A stretch of 64,000 bases of DNA from Proteromonas lacertae. Taxonomy: Eukaryota > Sar > Bigyra > Opalinata > Proteromonadidae. The DNA is taken from the NCBI GenBank assembly GCA_002245135.1, contig NGBS01001192.1:1-64000 (forward strand), read 5' to 3'. Positions 46,601 to 58,943 of this stretch are shown here, one piece after another (the first letter of the stretch is position 1; every line of letters starts with the position of its first letter). The position numbers and the translations under genes are program-made. Under the pieces are notes generated by a model. It made no database searches, was not told where the DNA came from, and was given only the letters and a program-made list of their open reading frames with translations.

Positions 46601-49600
46601 GTAAAGAAATACATTCTAACAAATAATAATAAAATATTTGACAATTATTATCAGAATTTTTATTGGTTATTGGTATTATTTTGTTGATAAATTCATTGCA
46701 ATTAATAGCGAAACTTCTACTGCCAGTTGGATAACAATGACAGTGTTTATAATACTCGTGAATTTTCTATATAAATAATAATTAAAAGAAATAATTATTA
46801 TACTTTCTTTTTATTTATATCACACTCTATATGAATTAACATATTATTATCTATTGTTGCTGGAGTAATTAAATCAATCAAAAAATTCGTCAATTCATCA
46901 CATATAATGGAATTGTGATTTTTATCTTCACAAAATTGATTATTAATCGTGTAGAATGTTTCAAAAAGTAAATGAAATAATGAATGAAATGAAAATACGT
47001 TTATAATATCTTTCTCTTCAATTAAACATTCTACTGTAAATCCAGTGATCTTTGAAATTAATATATAATGATATTCTGTTGAATCTATTTTATTATTGTT
47101 TTTTACAGTGAAAGTCTCATCAGGAACACATATTAAAGTTGTTATTCCTACACTAACTATATCCACAATTAAGTCTAACAAATGATTACCATTTTGTGTT
47201 TCAATTTCATTTAATAATTTATAAGTTAAAAGATCAGTAAAGTAATTAATAGAATGAATTATTAAATTATGATCATTAATAAAACATAATTGTAAAAATG
47301 GTTTGATGGAGTTGTAATCTAATTTAATTCCAGTTTTGTAATTGTCAACAATTATATCATTTTTCTCTTTATCTAAATAACTATCATCTATTGTAGATGT
47401 GAATCTAAACCTATTATTATCTCCACCACCACTCTTTTTATATTTATTTACACTGTCAGAGATTATTGTTCTAGATTCTAATTTTTCACTATAATACAGA
47501 GGATTATTATTACTCCTTTTATATTTACTAATATTATTATTATCGAAATTCCTCAAAGTAGAAGAAATTGCTACAGAATTTGATTTTTTAATTAATGAAC
47601 CAAATTGATTACCATTTTTTAATTTATAATCCATACTCTTTGCTGATGGATTATTATTATTATTATTTCCGTTCAATTTCACTCTCAGTATTACTCATCT
47701 CATTATAATCATCATTATCACTTACTGAAGAGACAGTAGTTGTGGATGTTGTAGTTGAATTATTTCTCACTAAACTATTCTCATTTTCACTATTATTATT
47801 TGACTTGTGATGATGATGATGATGATGATGATGATGGTGATGGTGGTGATGTTTCTTTTCTTCTCTTTTACCACCAAATATATAGGGAATAACAGGAGGT
47901 AAATCATTGTTACTATTCTCTTTATCTTTATCTTCAATAGAAGTAGTGGAATGTCTTCTATATTTCCTTTCTTTTGGTGATTTGATTGGTTCAAATGCTG
48001 AGGTTGATTCACTAATAACTATATTTGTACCAGTTGGTGTATAACTTGTACTACTACCTGTTCGAGGTGATAATGCACTTAAAGGAGTGGAAGCTATAGA
48101 TATATCATTATTATTATTTATGAGGCTTGAGGAGGTTTGACTGTTTGTGTGATCATGATGATGATGGTGTTTATGGTTATTTTCATTATTTTCGTTGTTA
48201 TTTAGTTGAATTGGTGATATTTCATCATCTGGTGATGGTGATTTGGATGATAATTCGATTGGAATGGATGAACTTGTTTGGAATACATTGAGATTTTGAG
48301 AAGATAGATTGATAGTAGGAACTGGTGGAATAATAATATTATCTTCATCATTCATTTGTTCATTTGTTTCTTCTTTTTTTTCTTCTTCTTCATTCTTTTC
48401 TTTTTCTTTTTCTCTCATATTCTCCTCCTCTTTTACTTCTTGTTGATTTTCAACTTCTTCATTATTTTCCTCCTTTTTATCTTCTTCTTTCTTTATTTGT
48501 ATTTGTATTGTTTCCTTTGGTGTTGATGGTGATATATCATCATCATTCTTCATTCTCTTCCATTATTGTATCAATTACATTTTCTTGCTCATTATTAGTG
48601 GTTTGAAAATCAAATGTCTGTACAGTAGCATATGGAGTGTTAATATTGTTAATTTTGTTATTATTATTATAACTATTATTATGATTTGAACTATCTATAG
48701 GTGGTAAAAATGATAATTGCAGTTTTTTAATATCATATCGAAGTTTATAACTATCTTCCTTTTTTATTGGAGAAGATGAGGTTTGATTCTGGTTTGATGA
48801 ATTATTTTCATTTTCTGAGTCTATTGACTTACTTTTGACGAATTGTAGTTGTATTAATCTTACTGAAATCAATGTAATAACAGAATACATAGTTTATTTT
48901 ACTGTTCTTCTTGAAATTAAGTAAAGTCGATCTACCAGTAGGCGAGTGAAAATTTCCTATATAACCTTCTGGAAGATTCATAGTACTATCAATTAAATCT
49001 ATATCACATATTCCACAACCAATTTCTTTTCTAATACACATTAATAGCCTTTCTTTAGTGTTATTTCCATGATATATATTACTAACTCCACTGACTATAG
49101 TATATCCATTTGGCGGAATCTCTTTTTTATCAGGATAGATGAAAGTAATTCCTGTAATTGGATTTTCTTTGCCTTTCTTTATACATATATCTATTTTATC
49201 AAAACTAATCTATATAATATAATCAAAATTAAGATATACAGATGTTCTAAACTGATCAGTTATTAAACTATGATAATTAGGAGGAATAATTTCACCCTAT
49301 AATATAATAATAAATTGATTAATACATACTTTAGGAATTAAAAGAATGTCTGTGATATATGGACCTTCCTTTTTATCAATTAATGGTCTATATCTGTTAT
49401 ACTCTATTTTTGGAGCTTTTAATTCTTCATCAATACTTTTACCGCTCAATAGATCTGTTACTTCTGTTAAAAGACCACGTAAATTCTATTAATATTTCAA
49501 TCTAGTAAAAATACTGGCTTTCTTCGCAATTTAGATGATAAATTCTCTAGAGCATCTTTTGTTATTTCATTAAATTTTGCAACTAAGATAAAATACATTC

Positions 49601-49625
49601 TTCTTATACATTTATCATCATCCAT
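43612..49625 (-). CDS. ARF guanine-nucleotide exchange factor, MABP-like N-terminus + Sec7 + PH
   Basis: One large gene over 6 kb, start ATG 49623-49625. From the N-terminus: a region matching an MABP-type beta-prism (YITDILLIP, then GENP-like NPITGITFIYP and NGYTIVSG, CGICDIDLI); a long His/Glu/Ser/Asn-rich linker with a histidine run (GAT repeats 47810-47850); a helical region like the DCB-HUS part of large ARF-GEFs; the Sec7 domain (IEYLSREGMI, IDDEALGDYLGEPGDNEEE with the catalytic Glu finger, FEEGLRFMLTQGGFKLPGES and YSTIMLNTDAHNPNVR); a PH domain near the C-terminus (about 43900-44200). Sec7 stimulates GDP-GTP exchange on ARF GTPases at Golgi or endosomes. Frameshifts at about 48545, 47685 and 45635 must be bridged, so the single-gene reading is likely but not proven. 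Confidence 0.72.
47810..47850 (-). repeat. GAT/CAT repeat encoding poly-His
   Basis: A near-perfect trinucleotide run inside the linker of the ARF-GEF gene, read as a tract of about 14 histidines on the minus strand. Confidence 0.8.
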
Positions 49626-49794
49626 AAGAATATTTAGTATTTAAAACCTTCCACCAATTTGTGCTGGCAATATGGTTTGTCAATATTAAATTTAACCTCT
49701 CAAAAGATTAATGCAAAATTTAAAAAAAAACACTTCACAAAGTTTGAAACACCAATTTTATAGCCGTTTTATTATTGTTTTTAATTTTTATGCA

Positions 49795-51664
49795 ATGAAT
49801 ACGAATCCTATGTATTTAAAATATCGCGATAAAAGTCCTACAAGATCAGCTGTATCAGAATCTTTAGCAAAATCGAGTAGTGGTACTCCCATCGTTATTT
49901 CCACTTCTTGGTGTCCTGTCATCACCAAAACTGGTAAAAGTTATGTAGAGAATGTACAAGTACGTCCAGTTAAACCTAAAGATGATGCAGTCTTTTCAAA
50001 ACTAGAAGGTGAAGATGAAGACAAAAAAGTATCATTTAGATTCGTTCAAAAAGTTAAACCAAAACCTAAGAAGAAAAAAGACTCAAAACCAAAAATAGAC
50101 AGTTGTTCTTTAAATAAAGTGAGATGTGGTTTGTGTGAGTTTCAATATCCTCGTGAATCGTTATGTGGAATAGCAACAATGAGCGGAATATGGAAATTAC
50201 GAGAAAAATGGGGTATGCCTTTACCTGTAACTAAATCAAAGTGGAAGATTGCTTATTTATATTCACAAGTAAAGATATGTAGATTTTGCATGCAATTATT
50301 CGAGCCAAATGTATATCCTGTAATATTACCAGATCCGCCATCTATTTTTACAACAATTAATCCACATCCAGTCAAAATTATACCACCAGCTAGACCAAAC
50401 ACTCATCAAGCCATCATCAAATCAAAATGAATCGCTACAACCTAAGAATAAGAAACTAGAAAAAACAGATTCAGAAAAATTTGATGATTATTTCTACAAA
50501 TTAAAAAAAGCCAAAAAAACATATTTTAAATTTTTAGAACAGTTTACTCAGAAAACCGAAACACCGGATCATTATATGAGTGATAAAATAGACATACCTG
50601 ATGAAACAGATTTAATGAATTATGTAATAAAAGATATAAATAAAATCCCATCTCCGTTTTCAAGAAAAGTAGCTTTAAGTTATGTTCCAAAAGTAGAAAA
50701 AGATGATGATATTGAAGATAATGTACATAAACATTATGGATTTACAGATAAATATAATATATTAGAAAGCAGTAAGAATAAAATAGATAATAATAATAAT
50801 AAAAAGAAAATATATGATAATAGTGAATATAGTGATGATTATTTAGATAGATTATTACAGAATAAATCACCTGTTGTTTCACCGAATAGAAGAAAAAGAT
50901 TCGTTACAGTGAGTGAATTAGAAAGTGAAATTAATAGTAATAATAAATTATTAAATGTTAGTAGTGATGATGAAGAAAATGAAAATGAAGAAAGTGATTA
51001 TATTAAAAATAGAGTCGTTTCATCTGAATCTAAATTAGATCCACCTGTTCCTAAACCTCCATTAGCTTCAAAACCATTGGATAGAAAAAGAATTAGACCA
51101 AAATCTGCTTATCCTTCTATCAATGGTAATATTAAACATACAAATCCTAATATTATACATAGATATATGAAACCTACTATATCGAGGAATATTCAATTAT
51201 CTTATCAACAATTACAACAACAGGAGATGCAGCAAAATCAACAACAGTTTCAATATAATAATAAATTAAAGCCAAGACCATTATCAGCAAGAACTGCTCA
51301 TTCAATAGAGAGTATTAACGAAAATGAGATTAATAGTCGTCCAGAATCAGCGAGGAATAGGATTACTGAAAAAAAAAGGGTCAAAAATACTCATTTATTA
51401 TTTAATAAACAGCGACCTGAGTCTGCTCAAGTATATCGATCAAAACCTGTTGTGAAGTCAAGTAATCGTCCTGAGTCTGCACAAGTGAGAAGTAGTAGAG
51501 GAAATGAAAAGCATCCACCGTTGTATCCCTTTAGAGAAGCTGTTGATTATTATCATAAGCCAAATAATGAAGAAAGGTGTAGTGATATTGAAGCTATCTA
51601 TATTGGAAAATCTAATAAAAGTAAAAATGATAAGAAAAAGAAATATAAAACCCCATTTCAATAA
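49795..51664 (+). CDS. RPxSA-repeat protein with a cysteine module, probably ciliary
   Basis: I prefer ATG 49795 (MNTNPMYLKYRDKSPTRSA) over the upstream ATG 49711. The N-terminal half contains a zinc-ligand-like set (VRCGLCEFQYPRESLCGI ... VKICRFCMQLFEP). A one-base shift near 50415 (CAAGCC) joins to a long polar half with acidic Ser/Asp/Glu runs, Asn runs, then at least five RPxSA-type repeats: RPKSAYP, RPLSART, RPESARN, RPESAQV, RPESAQVR. It ends in a Lys-rich tail. Several ciliary proteins carry such RPxSA motifs, so a flagellar role is plausible. It has no membrane segment or catalytic domain. Confidence 0.6.
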
Positions 51665-51837
51665 TTACTGTGTTATTTAATTGTATTTGATTTTTATCTG
51701 TTTAATATTCTTTTATTTCATTCCATTATAATGTTTTCATACTGCAAAGTGACTGTACTTTCGTTCATAAATTAAAATACAAAATAAATACAAAAGAATA
51801 CGTGTATTTCTCATCAATACGTTGTTTTGTTGATATA

Positions 51838-53572
51838 ATGAAAACGGTGTTGATTTTAGCAGTAATAATAGCATCAATATACGCAGCTTGTCCAAATTCA
51901 TGTTCTGGACGAGGTGACTGTAATAAAGATACAAATATCTGTAAATGTGTGGATGGTTATACAGGCCCAGATTGTAGTTTAAGTATATTTCATTTATCTA
52001 TATTAATATAATAGTGACATGTCCCTATGGTTATAGTTACACTGATTTAGGTGATAAAGGAGAAGTTGAAGAAGATAAGATAGTAATAATAACGATAGAA
52101 TGTTAGAAGAAGAACAGACTGAAACTGCAGAAGAGTATGATTTTGCTAATAGTACAAAAGTTGATAAAGATATTACTATTAAAGGTTTTGGAAAAGCAGG
52201 AGGAATATTGTTATGTGGTAAAGATAATGTTGATGTAATATATTATGACAGAAAGACAGTAATAGTTAGAGATCATGGAAATAAAGAAGATGATTATTAT
52301 AATAATATTACATGGTCAAGTTGTAGAATTATGTCAAAAAGAAATGATCTATCAATGATAAAACCGTTATTATTTAAAGATAGAAAATCCAGTTGGATAG
52401 ATGAGAGTGATTTAAACCATTATGGTGTAACTGGAGGTGTATTTGATTTGGTTTGTACTGTTGATAATACTAAGATGTTAAATATAGCAAAGATAGAAAT
52501 AATTCAGCTATATTCATAAAAGCTACATTCAATATAACAAATGATGAAGGAAAATGGGTAACTAAATCAGATACCACTAGAATAGGCGTATGTTATCCAT
52601 TAATTGGATTAGATAATAGAAATATATATATAACTAATTCTGATGTTTATAATACATTGATGTATAGTGATAAAGGTAATTATTACTTTGGCGTAAAACC
52701 ATCAGAAGGTGTTCAAGTTAGTTTGAATGACAAGATTTAATAGATAATGATGGAGAATTAATTAAATTACCAGATGAACTAGTTCCACCTTCCATTCAAC
52801 CATATGTAGTTAAAGGAGCAACTTTACATTTAGTATTTACACCAACAACTAGATTGTAATGGTAATTGTGTTGTAGTTAATTTTTATACTGAAATTATTT
52901 CTATAAATGATACTGAAAAGTTTGATGATGGTGAACCAACTCAAGAAGATGATTCAACAAAAACTGATAGATTATTATACGAAAGAGAATTAAAACAAGT
53001 TGAAGGAAAAGTATTAACTTTAGATCCAACAATTCCAGAGTATTTAATATCAAAAGAGTATAGTATGGATTTAATAATATTGAAAACAATGGGCTTCACC
53101 TCACAGTTATGTAGAGTGTAGTGATAATGGTGTATGTGATAGATCAACAGGTTTATGTAAATGTAATGAAGGATTTACTGGAGTTGCTTGTCAAATCTTA
53201 TCAAACTGTCCAAATAATTGTAATAATTATGGCCGTTGCGTTGTGATTGATAAAGCATTAGGAGGAAATGATGAAGATTTACCTGGTTGGGCTGGTCTAA
53301 GTACTGAAAAAGTATTATATGGATGTATATGTGATGCAGGTCATAGAGGTGCAGATTGTTCATTATTGGAATGTCCATCATCTGTTGATCCACAAGGAGC
53401 TACAAATGAATGGGAATATGATAGAAGTCTGCAGGATTAATGCAACCTAAAAGAGGTGGAACAGAGAGATTGTAGTGGAAGAGGTTTATGTAATTATGGA
53501 ACTGGCACATGTACTTGTTTTGATGGATTTAAAGGAACAGCCTGTGAAGAAATGTCACTGTCACTCATGTAA
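51838..53572 (+). pseudogene. EGF-type secreted surface protein, frame-broken
   Basis: Starts at ATG 51838 with a clear signal peptide (MKTVLILAVIIASIYA), then an EGF-like motif (ACPNSCSGRGDCNKD, CKCVDGYTGPDCS). After a 31-nt intron the body switches frame at least five times (about 52090, 52515, 52735, 52850, 53090, 53430). It regains tenascin/teneurin-like EGF repeats near the end: CSDNGVC, CKCNEGFTGVAC, CPNNCNNYGRC, CICDAGHRGADC and CSGRGLCNYGTGTCTCFDG. The N-terminal and C-terminal EGF modules bracket a region with N-glycosylation sites. As a whole it would be an extracellular or membrane adhesion-type protein. The break density argues for a decayed gene or poor local consensus. Confidence 0.6.
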
Positions 53573-53690
53573 TTATTTTTAGAGATTTATTCTGCTTTGT
53601 GCATTTATTATATTACTTTATTATTGGTGTTTTTGCTTTGATGAAAATGTTAAAACTCATAATAATTATTCTCCTTTGGCTTGAAGTATA

Positions 53691-54984
53691 ATGAGTGATA
53701 CTTTGCCAGGTATTGCATCTATTATTATTTTTATTGTAGAAGCACCTAATACTAACCCAGTAATTGTTACTGGAAACACTGAAACTCTTGTAATAGCAGC
53801 GGCTGGTTTCATTTTTGGATGGGTAGCTCAAAAGAGCAGAGTATTCAACCCAGGACATATAAAGCACCAATTTCAATTCACAAATTGGGTATAATTGAAT
53901 TAATTATACCTCATTTATAGATTATGCTTAAATTTTTCATTAGCGCAACAGTGACAAGTCATTTTGTTTATTCATTTTTAGCTTATTATAACCCTCAAAA
54001 ATTTCAAACAATTCAAAACAAGAAAAGAATTTTAGTAAATAATGGTTTACAACCAGCAATTTTCGGTGGATGTTTAGCAGGAATTGGAATGTACTTAAGT
54101 GGTGCATGTCCAGGAATGGTCTATATTCAATTTTCAAATGGAATTAGATTTTCAATATTCACTTTAGTCGGTTGTTTTATTGGAGCATTAGTATATGGAT
54201 TGATGAGTGATAGTATACATAGAAAATATGATAAAAATAATTAAATAATAGAAATTGAAAAGAAAATGACAAAACAGAATTCAAAAGCAAGAATTGCATG
54301 TTTAGATGAATATTTCCAACTCCCATTTTACCATGTAGCACCAATATTTGCATTGATTTTATTATTCTTCTTAATTATTATCGAATACAAGTTCCCTTGG
54401 AGAAATGATCTTGATATAACTGTTGAAGAAGATGCTGAGACGATATTTGAACAATCTGCTTGGAATCCAATCGTATAATATTATACTACATATATTAATA
54501 TAATTAATAGTATTGTGGAATAATTGTTGGTCTATTACAGATTCCAATTGCTTTAATGAGTGAATCTTCATTAGGAACGTATTTAAATATAATTATATAA
54601 TATTTTAATAGTTCTTCTTCCTATATCACATTAATTAGTCAATTTTACAATGGAAATGATTATTTCAACAAATTCAGAAGTGGTTGGAATAACTGGTGGC
54701 AAGTATTGTTTATGGTTTGCGCATTATTTGGTGGATATATGAGTTATGATTTAATCGAAAATAAACCTTCAAGTTGGTTAAAGAATAATTTTGTTACACC
54801 AGGATTTGGCTTGATTGGAGGATTTTTATTGCTATTTGGATCAAGGCTTGGTAGAGGATGTGCTAATGGAAATGGTATAAGTGGTATTGGATTGTTGTCT
54901 ACTTATGGATTTTTGTTTACTATTTCGATGTTTACTTGTGCTATATTGACTGGTATGATTTGTAGATTGGTTAAATTGCCTTGA
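53691..54984 (+). CDS. YeeE/YedE (sulfur-compound) transporter-like membrane protein
   Basis: The bacterial YeeE/YedE (TsuA) family imports thiosulfate or related sulfur species. Two halves each carry a family signature: GLQPAIFGGCLAGIGMYLSG with GACPGMVY, and LLFGSRLGRGCANGNGISG, plus several hydrophobic helices (for example PFYHVAPIFALILLFFLIII). The first signature holds the key Cys (SGACPG) and the second a Cys in GRGC. Exons join through GTATAATTG..., GTATAATATT... and GTATTTAAA... introns. The first half ends in an in-frame TAA at 54242-54244 just before IIEIEKKMTKQNSKA, which continues the same frame into the second half. This is a sequence error, read-through, or a split into two genes. 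Eukaryotic members exist in a few protists and fungi. Confidence 0.78.
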
Positions 54985-55356
54985 TTTTACTATCATTAAG
55001 GTTTATTGATTTTATTTGAATTGTGTTTGTGAAATGATATAACGAGAATAACCAAAATTATATACACTAATATTATAAGGATTTGTATATTACTTAAATT
55101 ATTAAATACGCATCTTTTGCTAAAGTAACAGGTTTATATGGATGAAATATACCTCAATATTATGTTAACCCCCATATTTTTCATCTTTAACCTAACACTA
55201 AACTTATATTTTATTAAGTAAATATAAACTCACAAAACATATCTATAAAATCCTAATATAATAAAAACAATCCGAAAAACACTTCCAAAAAAAAGTGATG
55301 AGACAATGAGAAATCACAAAAAACACAAAGAAACAGAAATTGTTATTCAAATTGTT
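54985..55356. other. Intergenic spacer
   Basis: A+T-rich, no coding frame. Ends at the signal-peptide exon of the glycoprotein gene. No repeat or RNA gene was seen. Confidence 0.55.
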
Positions 55357-58300
55357 ATGATGAAAGACTTATTATTTCTTGCATTACTACTCACATTATG
55401 CAGTTTTTGTATATATTTTACCTATATACTATAGCGCATGGGTATAACTTAAGATCTTCACGAAGATCAAAAGATGAGAAGTGCTACAGATTCAATTTGG
55501 TGAATGAAACCACAAAAATATTCATCATGAAAGATGTTGTAGTAGTTGGAACAACCTTGAAGTACTTATTTGAAGATAAATCTAATGAAACATATTTGAC
55601 TTTGGTATACAATGCATCAAGAACAGTTGACAGTATAATTTTCATATTTACGAATATAGGTCAATCTGTCATCACATTAGAAGATTTAGATTATGAGTCT
55701 TCTGTGGTATTTGCTGCGAAACAACAAGATTTAGCAGATTTAAAACAATATGCACCAGCTGCTGTAGTTGGAGTAGGAATACATCTTAATACAGATGATA
55801 AAGAGTATTTTGCTTCAGAACAACATGCTCAAATCAAAACAAAAATCGAAAACTTATTCAAAAGCATAACTGTGAATGATGGAGATATTGCTATTGCCGC
55901 AAGTTCTACAAATGAGACAATATCTGGTTTAGTTTATAGTATACATATATAAAAGGATTTTTTAATATTATTAGGACTGTGATGGATCCTATCTTCGTAA
56001 AAGAACCTTCAAAACCTCTTGATTTAACAAAATGTTACAAATTTGACCCAGTTGGAGATTATGGCTCATATTATGTTTATCCAGGGAAGAAGCATGTATA
56101 TGGAGGATTAGTATTATTAAATGCTTTAAAAGATGTGAAATTTGAAGGACAATTAGCTATATTAGGTTATATGTTGGATTTTTTAATTGGAAAAACAAGT
56201 TTAGTTGCATCGTATATATAAACATAATCATATAATATAATCTAGAGCTGATATTGATTTTATAAATGTAGAAGACAAGACAAAAATAGATTTAAAATCA
56301 CTAAGACAAGACTCAGGAATAATAGTATCAGATACTGATAGATTAATCTCAACAGCAGTAAATGAATGTTCACCAAAGAAATACATTAATGACTTAATTC
56401 CACTTAGATGATGTAGTAAAAATGGTAAATAACATTTTAACAACAGATAATTCATTAAAAGCCATTCCTATCAATGGCTCCAATTCCACCAAACTTTACA
56501 CTTTCAATTGATATGATATCTTCATTCTATCCAATGGTAATGCAGTTTTTTGATGGTTTATATTTGAATGAAAATGATGAACCAACATTATCACTCGATG
56601 TTGGAGCTGATGTGACAGTTAGAAAAGTTGGTGAATTACTATATTGTAATAAAGTTGCTAATTTAGAGTTAATAGAAATGGGACCAGCAAATCATATTCC
56701 AATTCCAAGTAATAAATGTATAGTCATTCCAAAAATGAATAATATTATGGGCCAATATGTATATTATGATGGAAAAATGTATACAATGATTAACAGTGTA
56801 GATTATGAAGATATTTTGCCTAATGAATTAAAGAATGGTAGTTATTCAATTATTCTATCAGCTGGTTTGAAAATGGATGATTATATGAAGAATATTTCTT
56901 TTAGCTATATTGATAAAAGAAGCACAAAAATAAGAGCATTAGATGCTGATTCGTCTTCTAAATTATCAAATTTAGCAATGAAAGATATATTTATAGGACA
57001 AGATGCTGAATTAGATCAATTTTCATTTGATTTAACCACTGAAATGATAGAAAAATTCCAAAATGAAATTGATACAAATTTTAATGAATTAACACTCTCC
57101 ACAATTCATGATAAAATTTCTTACATTAATTTTGTCAATCAAAAAGATATTGAAGCAAATAGTTATAATAAATATCCACCACCAGAATATATATTAAATG
57201 TAATACCAGTAAGACCATCAGGTACAACACCATTAACAGCAGAAAAGTGTTATAAATTCACAGCTAAACCATATGGTAGTTATTATATTGATCAAAAGAA
57301 TAAAACATTATACGGAGGTTTATTGTTATCAAATGCATTAGCCAAAGTGAAATTACCTATTCCAATTAGTATGTTGGAAGGAATATATATCATTGCAAGT
57401 TTAAAAGTTGATTATATTCGTGAATCTGAAGTTACAAAAATCAATATAACTGGTATATTCAATGATACTTCGATAGTATTTACAGCTCCATCAATGATCA
57501 CTGCTTTATTAGGAGGAATGATAGCAGAAATAGGAGTAATTAATAAACCAATCGAATTACCATTCTTCTTAGAAAATATTGATAAATTAATCACAATGAT
57601 TAAGAATTTGATGGGAAATACAACTTTGCCTATTCCAGATGGACCAATTAGTATTAATAATATTACTGCATTCTTACCAATGGCATATGAATATTTTGAT
57701 GGATTATTTTTAGGTTTAAGTGGAACTCCAAGTTTTATTATTACTGCTATGAATTCTACAGTAGTTGGTTCTGGAAAAGAGATTGATTGTTTAAGTGAAA
57801 AGAAATTAGACTATGATGAAAAAGTTCACTTTAATGGAACTTCTGTTGTTTTTAATCATACAATTGATGGAATTAAAGGAATAGTTCAATTGGATTATGG
57901 TAAAGAAGAAAAAGATTCAAGAATTATATATAAAGTAAATGCAACAGATTATATGGAAGTTTTACCAAGTGTATTAAAGAATGGTACTTTTCAATATGTT
58001 TTAGTGTATTTATAATAATATAAATTTATTTTTATTTTATTTTTTAAATATAGATTTCCAGTTACTGGTTATCATTATAATCAAGGTGGAGATCATGGAA
58101 TGTCATTTGCTGAAAAATATTCAAAAGAAATTGGTGAAAAGTTGTATATAAGAGCATTAGATCAGCAATCAGCAAATATATTAAATTCACTAGGAAATTT
58201 AGAAATAGAAACAGGAAAAGATGAGAGATTGAGAGAATTTTTAAGTGAAGAAAACATAACTTTAATTTATGAAAATATAGCAGAAAATATAAGTAACTGG

Positions 58301-58552
58301 TTTGTTCATACTGCTGCTTATTATTATTATACTGTTCCTGGTTATAGAGGTAAATTCTATATAAATGGCGGTGGTGGTATTAAAGGAGATTATTATGGAT
58401 ATAGTAGTGGTTATGGAGTTTTTGCTTCTCAAATAACTGATTGTCCAGAAATCTCTAAAGATGATTCACAAGATGAAAATAATATTTCATCTCATGTTAC
58501 AATCTCAACAATACTAGGAATAATGATATTATTACTAGTTTTGATGATATAG
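55357..58552 (+). CDS. Modular surface glycoprotein, type I membrane
   Basis: ATG 55357 opens a signal peptide (MMKDLLFLALLLTLCSF); a 26-nt intron follows. The ectodomain is built of repeated modules, each starting with a cysteine-tyrosine motif: EKCYRFNLVN, TKCYKFDPVGDYGSYYVYPG and EKCYKFTAKPYGSYYIDQKN. Within modules, VYGGLVLLNALKDVKF and LYGGLLLSNALAKVKL align, as do MQFFDGLYL and EYFDGLFLG, and LPNELKNGSY and LPSVLKNGTF. There are many N-glycosylation sequons. The C-terminus holds a Gly/Tyr-rich stretch (YYGYSSGYGVF) and ends in a hydrophobic anchor (ILGIMILLLVLMI). Introns of about 31-49 nt separate modules. Two frame changes near 56400 and 56470 must be bridged. No known domain is recognised. 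Confidence 0.62.
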
Positions 58553-58560
58553 AAGATGTA

Positions 58561-58592
<32 letters not shown>

Positions 58593-58943
58593 GTTTTTGA
58601 TGTATATTTTGTTTGTTTATCTTTCTGAAAATAAATAAAGAATATCATTAGATTGTAATTAATAATCAAAAATATGTGCTCTTGTCAATTCTTTCAAAAT
58701 CAAGTATTGTTTTATCTAAACATCTTATATTACAATATCACATTTTTCACAACATTTGGAATGGATAGTCTAGAAATAGCTTTGACATTATAAATTTGAT
58801 TCTCTATAAGTAATATAACATAATAGAATGATAAAAATGTAAATCAATCATGAGAAATTAGCAATAATTGGATCAAGCCACTAAGAAGCTTGAGATCTTT
58901 CTTTCAGTTGGTTGATAAAAAACAGTAATATTGACTAAAATAA
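58553..58943. other. Intergenic spacer with ATT microsatellite
   Basis: Contains an ATT-repeat tract near 58563-58592. Separates the glycoprotein from the kinase-TPR gene, both on the plus strand. No further feature was seen. Confidence 0.5.
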
